Positions 55,792 to 63,941 are shown, counted from the stretch's first letter. The stretch: 64,000 bases of DNA from Pseudoalteromonas peptidolytica (GCF_012641745.1 NZ_WEHZ01000013.1:62001-126000); one strand, 5' to 3'. The notes: a model not told the origin generated them from the sequence alone. Translations and numbers: made by a program.

Positions 55792-55920
55792 CGCTCGCTA
55801 CATTTTCAAGAACAAGTTGTCGCTGTCTTACCTGATTTAATCGATGAATTGATAAAAACCGCCTGTCACTACAGTGAACAGGTTATCGCTGATTGGCGCT
55901 GGTTTTGCGAGCGAGGGTAG
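55792..55920 (+). other. In-frame C-terminal extension of DUF2252 gene beyond TGA
   Basis: 43 codons in the same frame as the preceding gene, with no stop until TAG at 55918-55920. The translation is helical and continuous with the family's usual end, and the RNase Z gene converges only 8 bp beyond. The stop context is TGA followed by C, the leakiest context known for UGA readthrough. Confidence 0.65.
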
Positions 55921-55928
55921 CATTAACT

Positions 55929-56876
55929 TCAGTCGCCATCAAACTGCTTTTGATTTGGAATATCAATAACTAAACCATCATGGGCAATAACAAGCTCGCC
56001 GCCGAAGTACTTAGCGGCTTCATCAATAAGAGGTTCTAGCATACCTTCGCCGTGGTAACGTACGCTAAAATGGGTAAGCGCGAGGGTCGGCACTAGATGA
56101 GTTTGTGCGAACTGAGCAATGCGTTTGGCATCACTGTGCCCGGTGTGAAATCCGACTTTATGTAGATCAGGCGCGGTAAAAGTGGCTTCGTGAACAAGCA
56201 GATCTGCGCCCTGAATAGCCTGTGAAAGTAAAGCAGGCTTTTCATTGTCGCCACAAATTATTGCCACTCTAGGCCGCCAGCTATAAAAACTGTAGTCCGC
56301 TGAGCGTAAAAGTTGGCTTTGGTATTCAACATCTTGGCCTTTTTGAAGCAAGTTATAATGACCGCCAGAACCAATGCCATCTTGCTGCAGTTTACTTATC
56401 TTTAACTTACGCGGAATACACTTTTCGGTAAGTTTATAGCCAACACTAGGAACTCGATGCTGAAGCGCTATGGTTTCAATGTCGCAACAGTTAAGGCTTA
56501 ATTTATCGGTTAACTCTTCCAGAGCAATGGTTATTAGATCAAAGCCCAACTTAACTTCTGTCAGAGCAAAACAACTATGCACAAATTGCACAACCGCGCG
56601 CGGGGCAATTAATTTAAGTGGAGCTTGCCTCGCGTTGAGCGCCATTGACGAAATGAGTCCGGGTAACCCATAACAATGATCCCCATGCAGGTGAGTGATA
56701 CAAATGGCTTCTAAGTGATATAGCGTTAACTCGCTATGCAATAGTGCATGTTGCGTCGCTTCGGCGCAATCAATCAACACCCAAGCCTTTGTATTATCGA
56801 AGCTTACAGCGGTAGCGGACATATTGCGCTGTTTGGAAGGACAACCAGAGGAGGTGCCCAAAAAATGTACTTTCAC
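55929..56876 (-). CDS. rnz: Ribonuclease Z-like metallo-beta-lactamase
   Basis: A 315-residue reading from GTG 56876 (VKVHFLGTSSGCPSKQRNMSA), the start that aligns with RNase Z; an upstream in-frame GTG at 56945 lies inside an operator-like palindrome. Motifs: HLHGDHCYGL (62-71, zinc ligands), later GHSDAKRIAQ and ALTHFSVRY with ICGDNEKPALLSQ, and VHEATF typical of the long/short RNase Z group. It removes 3' trailers from tRNA precursors; in bacteria with CCA-encoding tRNAs its exact role is broader mRNA/tRNA processing. No ribosome-binding site is strong at either start. Confidence 0.85.
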   Translation of the reverse strand: MKVHFLGTSSGCPSKQRNMSATAVSFDNTKAWVLIDCAEATQHALLHSELTLYHLEAICITHLHGDHCYGLPGLISSMALNARQAPLKLIAPRAVVQFVHSCFALTEVKLGFDLITIALEELTDKLSLNCCDIETIALQHRVPSVGYKLTEKCIPRKLKISKLQQDGIGSGGHYNLLQKGQDVEYQSQLLRSADYSFYSWRPRVAIICGDNEKPALLSQAIQGADLLVHEATFTAPDLHKVGFHTGHSDAKRIAQFAQTHLVPTLALTHFSVRYHGEGMLEPLIDEAAKYFGGELVIAHDGLVIDIPNQKQFDGD

Positions 56877-56930
56877 GCTAAAACCATTTACTTTTTTGCT
56901 CGGTCTGTCATTGTAACTAACAAATAAAGT

Positions 56931-56949
56931 ATATGTGAAGCGCACATAT
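56931..56949. promoter_or_regulatory. Operator-like palindrome between rnz and isochorismatase-like gene
   Basis: ATATGTG (56931-56937) and CACATAT (56943-56949) are exact inverted repeats with five bases between. It lies 31 bp upstream of the isochorismatase-like start and ~55 bp upstream of the rnz GTG, inside a short divergent promoter region. It does not match the CRP consensus spacing. Confidence 0.5.
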
Positions 56950-56979
56950 TAACGATGCGAGATTATCTCTAAGGAGAAG

Positions 56980-57519
56980 ATGATGAATTTAATAGCGTCA
57001 GATTGCATGATCCTAGTGATTGATATTCAAGAAAAGTTTCGTCCACATATCGCTGAATTTGATGCCGTAGAAAATCAAGTAACAACGCTACTAAACGCTG
57101 CTCAATATTTGTCTATACCAGCCCTTATTTTTGAACAATACCCCAAAGGGTTAGGTCACAGTGCACCTAATTTACTTAAATTTGACTTACCTATTATTGA
57201 AAAAACAGCTTTCAGTGCCTATTACACAGAGGACTGTAAGCAAACTATTCAATCGTTTCAACGAGATACTGTGATTGTTGTAGGGTTAGAGAGTCATATT
57301 TGTGTACAGCAAACTGTGAACGATCTATTGGCTGATAACTTTAATGTGGTTATTGCAGCAGATGCTATATGTTCGCGTAACCCGAAGCACACGCAGTGGG
57401 CTTTGGCGCAAATGCAAGCTGACGGAGCACGTTTTTTAGCCATAGAATCTATTCTCTTTCAATGGCTTAAAACAGCAAAAAATGAGCAATTTAAAGCAAT
57501 TTCAGCGCTAGTTAAGTGA
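56980..57519 (+). CDS. Isochorismatase-family cysteine hydrolase
   Basis: A 179-aa protein of the isochorismatase-like hydrolases (YcaC/nicotinamidase relatives). Catalytic triad Asp15 (LVIDIQEKF), Lys75 (IEKTAFSAY) and Cys108 (ESHICVQQTVNDLL) is intact, with the cis-peptide VVGLESHI block. It probably hydrolyses an amide or ether bond of a small metabolite; substrate unknown. ATG 56980 or 56983 follow AAGGAGAAG. Divergent from rnz. Its stop overlaps a possible ECF promoter for the next genes. Confidence 0.9.
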   Translation: MMNLIASDCMILVIDIQEKFRPHIAEFDAVENQVTTLLNAAQYLSIPALIFEQYPKGLGHSAPNLLKFDLPIIEKTAFSAYYTEDCKQTIQSFQRDTVIVVGLESHICVQQTVNDLLADNFNVVIAADAICSRNPKHTQWALAQMQADGARFLAIESILFQWLKTAKNEQFKAISALVK

Positions 57520-57546
57520 TCACGAACCACTTTACTAACGTATTTA
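57517..57546 (+). promoter_or_regulatory. Candidate ECF-type promoter upstream of DUF3081-photolyase genes
   Basis: TGATCA (57517-57522), 18 bases, then TATTTA (57541-57546), matching the spacing and -35 core seen upstream of rpoE at 22600-22629. It overlaps the isochorismatase-like stop codon and lies 18 bp before the DUF3081 start. The -10 deviates from TAA. Confidence 0.4.
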
Positions 57547-57563
57547 AGGACAGAGGTTAAGAA

Positions 57564-57827
57564 ATGAAAAATGAATTAGACAGCAGATTTTTGTTAACCG
57601 TTTTTGAGCATATTCAAAAAAACGGTGAGGTGACAAGTGATGGTAAACGCTACCAAGGCGTAACAGCTTTTGCCGATCCAGACGGATATACGATTTATCT
57701 TCAAGGCAGTGGCGTACTGCTACGCTCTGGTTTTCATAATACGTATCACCTCGACTATAAGCATGATAAACACAAAGACGATTTAATAAAAAAGCTTGAG
57801 TATATATACAAAGAGGCGAATGCGTAG
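57564..57827 (+). CDS. DUF3081 family protein
   Basis: An 87-aa small soluble protein beginning MKNELDSRFLLTVFEHIQKNG, the start typical of DUF3081, with a middle strand TAFADPDGYTIYLQGSGVLLRSGFHNTYHLDY and a charged C-terminus (KHDKHKDDLIKKLEYIYKEANA). Function unknown. AGAGGT lies about eight bases before the ATG. It overlaps the next gene by 8 bp, and that gene overlaps the photolyase, so the three are a coupled operon. Members are common beside photolyases in Vibrio and Shewanella, so a role linked to light damage is a fair inference. Confidence 0.8.
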   Translation: MKNELDSRFLLTVFEHIQKNGEVTSDGKRYQGVTAFADPDGYTIYLQGSGVLLRSGFHNTYHLDYKHDKHKDDLIKKLEYIYKEANA

Positions 57828-58149
57828 TTTATATCCAAATAGCAACCGAGGACGCCGTGTCCGGCGACCTCGCCCAGAACGCAACCAAACCCGCGTATAC
57901 ATAGAGCAGGTAGTGGTTGCACTAAAAGCCAACCCAGATAAAATAAATATCATCAAGCGTAACTGTAGCGAATACCGTCAACAAAGCTTTCTCAAACGTG
58001 GGTTTTTGCTCGCTATCGAACGGTTCGACTGGGTATTTGCCATTGACGATGACGTACACAGGATCTGCGAACAAATTCTAGCTGACGATTACATTGGCAA
58101 AAGACTACGACGTTATCCTTTACTTTTCAAAGGCGTGTTAAATGATTAA
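57820..58149 (+). CDS. Small basic protein of unknown function, photolyase operon
   Basis: A 109-aa protein (ATG 57820 preferred, GAGG four bases upstream; a longer frame from 57796 overlaps DUF3081 further). It begins with a strongly basic, disordered-looking tail (RSLYPNSNRGRRVRRPRPERNQTRV) and continues with a helical core ending RRYPLLFKGVLND. The Arg-rich N-terminus hints at nucleic-acid contact. I do not recognise the family. Overlaps DUF3081 by 8 bp and the photolyase start by 8 bp (58142). Confidence 0.65.
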   Translation: MRSLYPNSNRGRRVRRPRPERNQTRVYIEQVVVALKANPDKINIIKRNCSEYRQQSFLKRGFLLAIERFDWVFAIDDDVHRICEQILADDYIGKRLRRYPLLFKGVLND

Positions 58150-59620
58150 TCTCGTTTGGCTAAAGCGAGATATCAGAGTATCTGATCACCGACCGCTATA
58201 TGAAGCTGCAAATAACGGCAAGCCTACTTTAATTCTGTACGTTATTGAGCCTGACTACTGGCAGCTCGAAGATACCAGCAAAAGGCAATTCCAATTCATT
58301 AAAGAGTCGTTATTAAGCCTGTCAAAACAACTACAATGTATTGGCGCTTCTTTGACCGTACGTAAAGGTGATGTGGTTGAAATTTTGGAGAAAGTTCATC
58401 TACATGCTGCTATTTCAAATCTATATTGTCACCAAGAGACTGGCAACCCCTGGACGTACGAGCGAGACAAACGCGTTATTGCATGGTGTAAATCCAAGCA
58501 AGTTAACTATCAAGAATATCAACAACAAGCTGTATTCAGAGGCCATGTCAATCGTGATAAATGGCATCATGTCGCTGAGAAGTGGCTTCAGGCAGCCGTT
58601 TTTCCCACACCGACACATATCCACACTTTACTTCAACACCATAACGGCCTTAAGTTACTTGATGTCTACCCGGCGGATGACAACAACGAAGCTAGAACAC
58701 CACAACAAGGCGGGCTAGAGGCCGCTAACAAAACTCGAGACAGCTTTTTTCACCACAGAATCAACGAATATCTATACGGAATATCGAGCCCGGTAAAATC
58801 TACCACAAGTAGCTCAAGGCTTAGCCCCTATTTGGCTTATGGTGTGCTCAGCTTGAGGCAAGTATTGCAACAAGCTCAAGCTTTACCGGTCACCTCAAAG
58901 CGCAATAAAAGCGGCTTTTTATCTCGGCTCTATTGGCACAGTCATTTTGTGCAAAAACTTGAGTCGGAGCCTCGATACGCTGAGCAAGCGGTACATAATT
59001 CCTTAATTGATATGAGAGCAAATGAATTTAATGAATCATGCTATTTACGATGGTCATCAGGCGATACCGGGGTACCGTTTATAGATGCCTGTATGAGAAT
59101 GCTTATTCAAACTGGCTGGATAAACTTTCGAATGCGAGCCATGTTGATGGCATATTCTAGTTATCATCTGTGGCTTGATTGGCAAAAGCCAGCAGCAAGG
59201 CTCGCCACGCTGTTCGTTGACTATGAACCTGGGATCCATTACCCCCAGGTACAAATGCAATCGGGTACAACAGGAATAAATCCATTTCGCATATACAATC
59301 CTGTAACTCAAGGGCTTAAATACGATCCTGACGGACATTTTATTCGTCGTTATATTCCCGAGCTTGACCATGTTCCAGACAACTATCTTCATACTCCTTG
59401 GCTTTATGCAGGCCTCAAAGACGACTTGTATGCTCCCCCTGAAAAGCATCCTGACGATGCTGCGAAAATAGCAAGAGAGAAGATCTCTAGTTTCTATAAA
59501 CAACACCTAGATAAGGGAGAGACTGGACGCGTGATCAGCACGCACGCTTCTAGAAAACGCGCGACGAGAAGAAGAAACAAAAGCAATACAATGAGTAAAA
59601 ATCAACTAAAGCTATTCTGA
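58142..59620 (+). CDS. Divergent cryptochrome/photolyase-family flavoprotein
   Basis: A 492-aa FAD-binding protein. Antenna domain start NLVWLKRDIRVSDHRPLYEA; C-terminal domain with SGDTGVPFIDACMRMLIQTGWINFRMRAMLMAY, LDWQKPAARLATLFVDYEPG and GINPFRIYNPVTQGLKYDPDG. Compared with the phrB product at 18950, the NNGGWQW segment is replaced by IHYPQVQMQ (365-373): the flavin-facing Asn is His366 and the flavin-proximal electron-transfer Trp is Val370. Trp347 (LDW) corresponds to the middle Trp; the distal one is not evident. Its basic C-terminus (RKRATRRRNKSN) may aid DNA or RNA binding. Substrate and photochemistry cannot be predicted. Confidence 0.88.
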   Translation: MINLVWLKRDIRVSDHRPLYEAANNGKPTLILYVIEPDYWQLEDTSKRQFQFIKESLLSLSKQLQCIGASLTVRKGDVVEILEKVHLHAAISNLYCHQETGNPWTYERDKRVIAWCKSKQVNYQEYQQQAVFRGHVNRDKWHHVAEKWLQAAVFPTPTHIHTLLQHHNGLKLLDVYPADDNNEARTPQQGGLEAANKTRDSFFHHRINEYLYGISSPVKSTTSSSRLSPYLAYGVLSLRQVLQQAQALPVTSKRNKSGFLSRLYWHSHFVQKLESEPRYAEQAVHNSLIDMRANEFNESCYLRWSSGDTGVPFIDACMRMLIQTGWINFRMRAMLMAYSSYHLWLDWQKPAARLATLFVDYEPGIHYPQVQMQSGTTGINPFRIYNPVTQGLKYDPDGHFIRRYIPELDHVPDNYLHTPWLYAGLKDDLYAPPEKHPDDAAKIAREKISSFYKQHLDKGETGRVISTHASRKRATRRRNKSNTMSKNQLKLF

Positions 59621-59744
59621 TTGCTTTGTTTTTGCACAATCTATCTAATTTCACCCTGAAAACAGGACAAATAACCGCTTTCACATGATTTCAGTCCAAA
59701 GAGATGCTAAAGTTGCGGCATTTTTTGGAACTGAGAATTTAGCT

Positions 59745-61349
59745 ATGTCAAAAGCTGTAGAGACGCAGGCTGATAGTCAGGCTCAAGCAGAGCACAAAGG
59801 TGGGTTATTTAACCGCTTCTTAGCAACTGTTGAGTTTCTGGGTAACATGCTTCCTCACCCTATTACATTGTTTGCCATGTTTTGTATCGCCATTGTGGTA
59901 TTCAGTGGTATCGCTGATTGGATGGGCTTGTCGGCTATCGACCCCCGCCCTGAAGGCTCAGCAGGCAGAGACCCTGACGGCGTTATTGAAGTCGTAAGCC
60001 TAATGAGCGCAGAAGGTCTACAACGCATAGTGACAGGCCTTGTAACTAACTTTACGGGCTTTGCTCCTTTGGGTACTGTATTGGTTGCATTACTAGGTGT
60101 GAGTGTTGCTGAACATTCTGGCATGCTATCAGCAGCTATGCGTGGCATGGTGATGGGCGCTTCAAAGCGCTTAGTTACTTTTATGGTAGTGTTTGCTGCA
60201 ATCTTGTCTAATACCGCCTCAGAACTTGGATACGTTGTGCTGATCCCACTTGCAGCGATGATTTTCCATAGTTTAGGTCGCCATCCACTGGCTGGTTTGG
60301 CAGCTGCTTTTGCAGGTGTGTCTGGTGGTTACAGTGCAAACCTACTGTTAGGTACAATCGATCCGCTGCTTGCAGGTATTACCACACCAGCTGCGCAAAT
60401 GATTGACCCGACCTACCAAGTTGGCCCTGAAGCAAACTGGTACTTTATGATGATTTCTGTATTCCTTATTGCCATTGTTGGTACTTTGGTAACAGAAAAA
60501 ATTGTTGAACCACGCTTAGGAAAATATGATGCAAGTGAAGCTAGCGTTGACCTAAGCGAAAACAACATTGAAAAGCTTACAGCAAAAGAAAAATCAGGAC
60601 TAAAATGGGCTGGAGTTTCTCTTTTGGTGGTCAGCCTTTTACTCGCGATGACCATCGTGCCTGAAGACGGTATTCTGCGTCACCCAACCACAGGTGAAGT
60701 AGCAGGTTCGCCATTTTTAAAAGGTATAGTCGTCTTTATTTTCGTGACTTTCGCCATTCCGGGCTTTGTATACGGCCGGGTCGTAGGTACCATGAAAAAT
60801 GACCGTGATATTATCGATGCCATGAGCAAAAGTATGAGCTCAATGGGGATGTATATTGTACTGGTATTCTTCGCTGCGCAGTTTGTCGCATTTTTCAAAT
60901 GGACGAACTTAGGCACTATTTTAGCGATTAACGGTGCAGCATTACTACAGGCGCTTAACTTAACAGGCCCTGAGGTATTCGTACTGTTTATCTTAATGTG
61001 TGCCCTTGTTAACCTCAGTTTAGGCTCATCTTCTGCGCAGTGGGCAGTAACAGCCCCTATTTTTGTGCCTATGTTGATGCTAATTGGATACGCACCAGAA
61101 ACTATCCAAGCTGCATATCGAATTGGTGACTCTGTCACAAACCTGATTACACCCATGATGAGTTACTTTGGGTTGATATTGGCAGTGGCCACCAAATACA
61201 AGAAAGATATGGGGATCGGTACGTTGGTAGCGACTATGTTGCCTTACAGCATGTTCTTCTTTATTGGTTGGGTCGCACTATTTTATATCTGGGTATTTGG
61301 CTTTGGTCTACCTGTCGGGCCAAACTCACCGATTTACTATACTCCGTAG
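59745..61349 (+). CDS. AbgT-family transporter
   Basis: A 534-aa polytopic membrane protein. ATG 59745 (MSKAVETQADSQAQAEHKGG) is preferred; an ATG at 59685 is in frame but precedes sequence without family similarity. TM and motif blocks LFNRFLATVEFLGNMLPHPITLFAMF, SNTASELGYVVLIPLAAMIFHSLGRHPLAGLAAAFAGVSGGYSANLLLG and SLGSSSAQWAVTAPIFVPM are characteristic of AbgT. Family members import p-aminobenzoyl-glutamate or export sulfonamides (YdaH/MtrF). No regulator is adjacent. Terminator at 61369-61400. Confidence 0.93.
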   Translation: MSKAVETQADSQAQAEHKGGLFNRFLATVEFLGNMLPHPITLFAMFCIAIVVFSGIADWMGLSAIDPRPEGSAGRDPDGVIEVVSLMSAEGLQRIVTGLVTNFTGFAPLGTVLVALLGVSVAEHSGMLSAAMRGMVMGASKRLVTFMVVFAAILSNTASELGYVVLIPLAAMIFHSLGRHPLAGLAAAFAGVSGGYSANLLLGTIDPLLAGITTPAAQMIDPTYQVGPEANWYFMMISVFLIAIVGTLVTEKIVEPRLGKYDASEASVDLSENNIEKLTAKEKSGLKWAGVSLLVVSLLLAMTIVPEDGILRHPTTGEVAGSPFLKGIVVFIFVTFAIPGFVYGRVVGTMKNDRDIIDAMSKSMSSMGMYIVLVFFAAQFVAFFKWTNLGTILAINGAALLQALNLTGPEVFVLFILMCALVNLSLGSSSAQWAVTAPIFVPMLMLIGYAPETIQAAYRIGDSVTNLITPMMSYFGLILAVATKYKKDMGIGTLVATMLPYSMFFFIGWVALFYIWVFGFGLPVGPNSPIYYTP

Positions 61350-61368
61350 CAATAACACTAAAAACTTT

Positions 61369-61400
61369 AAATGCCAGCAATATTTGCTGGCATTTTTATT
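61369..61400 (+). terminator. Intrinsic terminator after AbgT transporter
   Basis: AAATGCCAGCA (61369-61379) pairs perfectly with TGCTGGCATTT (61385-61395) around a short loop, followed by TTTATTT. It is 20 bp beyond the transporter stop. Confidence 0.9.
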
Positions 61401-61536
61401 TGAGAAAACTGCATCCGTCACCTAAGGTTGAATAGGAGAAAGCACAGAAGGAGCCGCTTAATATTTTAACTTCGCAACATCGAAAGCCTTATTGTCCAAC
61501 CTAATATCGATGTTTGTGACTTACATTAGGTGAATT

Positions 61537-62154
61537 ATGTATACACTCTTTTACTATCCACAGAGCGCAAGCCTTGCACCTCATATTTTATTGGAATTGA
61601 TAGGCGAACCTTATCAGTTAGAATTAGTTGATGTGAAAAAAAACGCTAATCACAGCTCACATTACCTAAAGCTCAGCCCCGCAGGTCACATACCAGCGCT
61701 TGTCGATGATGATTTCACACTGTTTGAAAGTGCGGCTATTTCTCAATACCTTGCTCATAAACACAGCGACAAGCAGTTATTTCCAGCAGATCCAAAGCTT
61801 AAGTTTCGATCTATACAATGGCTCCATTTTATGAGCGCTTCGCTGCACAGCGATTTATTAATGTACACCTATCCCGAACGGCACACCCAAAGTGCCCTGA
61901 TGTATGACGATCTGATCCGTACACAGCAAGCTCGGCTGGAAGCAGGATTTGCTGTGATAGATAATTTGCTAGCTGACAATCACTACGTAATAGCCAATCA
62001 ATTTACTTTGTGTGATAGCTACTTATTTATGCTTTGTGAGCGAGCAAAAACACTGTTAGAAAAGACGCCTTCACTCAAGCAGCTACGACGTTATTATCGG
62101 CAAATTGCAGCCACTCCCGCAGTCAGCAAAGCGCTGGAAATAGCCGAGTACTAA
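61537..62154 (+). CDS. Glutathione S-transferase family protein
   Basis: A 205-aa GST. The thioredoxin-like N-terminal domain begins MYTLFYYPQSASLAPHILLELIGEPYQLELVDV, with SPAGHIPALVDDDFTLFESAAISQYLAHK (cis-Pro and glutathione gamma-glutamyl contact ES). The helical C-terminal domain carries ADNHYVIANQFTLCDSYLFMLCERAK. It belongs to the GstA/beta-like soluble GSTs that conjugate or reduce with glutathione. Monocistronic, with the convergent DMT transporter gene 38 bp away. Confidence 0.9.
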   Translation: MYTLFYYPQSASLAPHILLELIGEPYQLELVDVKKNANHSSHYLKLSPAGHIPALVDDDFTLFESAAISQYLAHKHSDKQLFPADPKLKFRSIQWLHFMSASLHSDLLMYTYPERHTQSALMYDDLIRTQQARLEAGFAVIDNLLADNHYVIANQFTLCDSYLFMLCERAKTLLEKTPSLKQLRRYYRQIAATPAVSKALEIAEY

Positions 62155-62192
62155 GCTTACGTCCGCTTGAGATAGCATCACTTCAACGTAAA

Positions 62193-62642
62193 TTAGTTTT
62201 GCTGATTTACGTTAAGAAGCACGATACCGGTCAGTACGGCAACCAATCCTAGCAACTTTTGCAAGGTAACGGGAGTATGCGGTACGGCAAATAAACCCAA
62301 CTGACCGATTATCATCGCGACTACCATTTGGCCGCATAAATAATATGCCATTAAATTACCAATACCCATTTTGGGGATCAAAAAGTAGCTCAGCCCTACT
62401 CCGGTGGCACTTAATATTCCGCCAATACACCAAAGGTACCAAGGCACGGCTTTTATTTGTGTGATTGTCGGAAAAACGCTATCAGATAATCGAAAAGCCA
62501 CGACCGTATAAAGGGCACTAGCAGTAAATGCAACCCCAGCAGCTAGTATCGGACTTTTTAGCAACGCGCCTAGTTGAGCGTTCATACTTGCCTGAACCGC
62601 AATGGCGCCACCGGCAAAAATAGCAAGTAAACCGAAAATCAT
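62193..62642 (-). CDS. DMT-superfamily transporter, YdcZ/DUF606 type
   Basis: A 149-aa membrane protein with five predicted TM segments (MIFGLLAIFAGGAIAVQASMNAQLG, ILAAGVAFTASALYTVVAF, VPWYLWCIGGILSATGVGLSYFLIP, LMAYYLCGQMVVAMIIGQLGLF, LGLVAVLTGIVLLNV). This half-size DMT form functions as a dimer or with a partner. Substrate unknown. Its start overlaps the nitroreductase stop by 4 bp, so they are co-translated. Confidence 0.88.
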   Translation of the reverse strand: MIFGLLAIFAGGAIAVQASMNAQLGALLKSPILAAGVAFTASALYTVVAFRLSDSVFPTITQIKAVPWYLWCIGGILSATGVGLSYFLIPKMGIGNLMAYYLCGQMVVAMIIGQLGLFAVPHTPVTLQKLLGLVAVLTGIVLLNVNQQN

Positions 62643-63280
62643 AGTGTCATCTCTATACTTAACTTCGCTTGTGTTTTTCTTACTTTAGGCGCAGTAGCAT
62701 TTTTATCGGAACTACAGCGGATACCAAGTGGTACAACCAAGACCGTACGGAGATGCATCGCTTCAAGACCAAGTATTTTATCTATCTCGCCTTTTTCAAT
62801 ACCTGTTATAGGACAAGCATCTATTTCGAGGCTCGCAGCGGCAACCAATAACGTTCCAACCGCCAGATGAATTTGTTCTGAACACCAGATGTACTGGGCA
62901 TCTTTATTCATACCACTTAATGCCGACTTAATCCCAGTTTCCATTGTTAAATAGGTGTCCTCTGTTAAGTCGCGCTGACGCCTAAAATTATCCATATAGT
63001 GTTCAACTTGTGAGTTTAATGGCGACATATCAGCTGCAAATAAAAGTAAATGGCTATTATCTACTACTTTTTGTTGTCCATACGAGTAAGGAAACATAGC
63101 TTGTTTGGTACGATGACAGGTTATCTGTAATATCTTATATGACTGCAGGCCATATGAAGAAGCGCTAAGTCCAGTGAGCTCAATTAGTTTATCAACTTTT
63201 GCTTGTTCAACTGGTTGATCTGAGAATTTGCGAACGGCATAACGCCAATTTAGTAATGACTCTAATTGTGTAATATTCAT
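62639..63280 (-). CDS. Nitroreductase-family flavoprotein
   Basis: A 213-aa FMN protein. ATG 63280 (MNITQLESLLNWRYAVRKF) is chosen because GGAGAG precedes it; a frame to 63337 has no site. FMN-binding NWRYAVRKFSDQPV, LSASSYGLQSYKIL and the C-terminal block ASLEIDACPITGIEKGEIDKILG agree with NfsB/YdgI-like nitroreductases. It reduces nitro or quinone compounds with NAD(P)H. It sits 61 bp after the Crp-like regulator and overlaps the DMT gene, so a detoxification operon under that regulator is plausible. Confidence 0.9.
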   Translation of the reverse strand: MNITQLESLLNWRYAVRKFSDQPVEQAKVDKLIELTGLSASSYGLQSYKILQITCHRTKQAMFPYSYGQQKVVDNSHLLLFAADMSPLNSQVEHYMDNFRRQRDLTEDTYLTMETGIKSALSGMNKDAQYIWCSEQIHLAVGTLLVAAASLEIDACPITGIEKGEIDKILGLEAMHLRTVLVVPLGIRCSSDKNATAPKVRKTQAKLSIEMTL

Positions 63281-63341
63281 AAGTTGCTCTCCATATTCTG
63301 TTGAGGCAACTTTAACAAGGTAACGAACGTGGCTCATTTAC

Positions 63342-63941
63342 CTATGTAAACGAACCCGAATTTTTTAAAGATTTTCTAATACGACTTAACTGCGTTGGCG
63401 TGATCCCAAGGTGCGAAGCCAAATGATACTGCGCAACTCGTTCAGCAAGTTCAGGCTGCTCCTTTAAAAAAGCAAGATAACGTTCAGTTGCATCCAACTG
63501 CACCATATAAAGCTCCCGCTTGTCTTTTTCTAGCAACCAATTCTTTTCAAGATAATGGATCTGGAATCGCATTAACTCAGGGTTGTCCATTAGCAGTGCT
63601 CTAAATTGTTTAAAGTTTATTAGTACCACCTCTGTGGGTTCCAACGCTTGGATCCCCTGATTAGCTGGCTCAGCACGGTGTAGAGCATGCATTACGCCAG
63701 GAAACTCCCCCGCGACAAAGAAACGCTTGTTGTACTCTTGCCCTGCCGCATTGGTGTTTACTAACCGCACTAAGCCTTGATATAAAAATGCGAATGTTGT
63801 CGGATATTCACCCTCTTGGTATAACCAGTCGTCTTTAGCAAATGATTTTATTGTAGTGATCGCTTCAATAGCGGACCAAGTTTCTTGTGACAGAGCATAG
63901 TAGCTCGCTATTGCTTGCTTTAGCTTTAATAGTGCGTCCAT
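63342..63941 (-). CDS. Crp/Fnr-family transcriptional regulator
   Basis: A 199-aa regulator. The cyclic-nucleotide-like jelly-roll (~25-115: SFAKDDWLYQEGEYPTTFAFLYQGLVRLVN) is followed by a dimerisation helix and a compact HTH (YHLASHLGITPTQLSRIRKSL). The usual cAMP-binding RxS signature is not visible, so another or no ligand is likely. Upstream of the nitroreductase-DMT pair on the same strand, it may control it. The upstream promoter lies in the last ~59 bp of the window. Confidence 0.88.
   Translation of the reverse strand: MDALLKLKQAIASYYALSQETWSAIEAITTIKSFAKDDWLYQEGEYPTTFAFLYQGLVRLVNTNAAGQEYNKRFFVAGEFPGVMHALHRAEPANQGIQALEPTEVVLINFKQFRALLMDNPELMRFQIHYLEKNWLLEKDKRELYMVQLDATERYLAFLKEQPELAERVAQYHLASHLGITPTQLSRIRKSLKNSGSFT

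Noticed and set aside
56874-56945. RNase Z starting at GTG 56945
   Set aside because: That start lies inside an operator-like palindrome and adds 23 residues not shared with RNase Z; GTG 56876 aligns with family starts.
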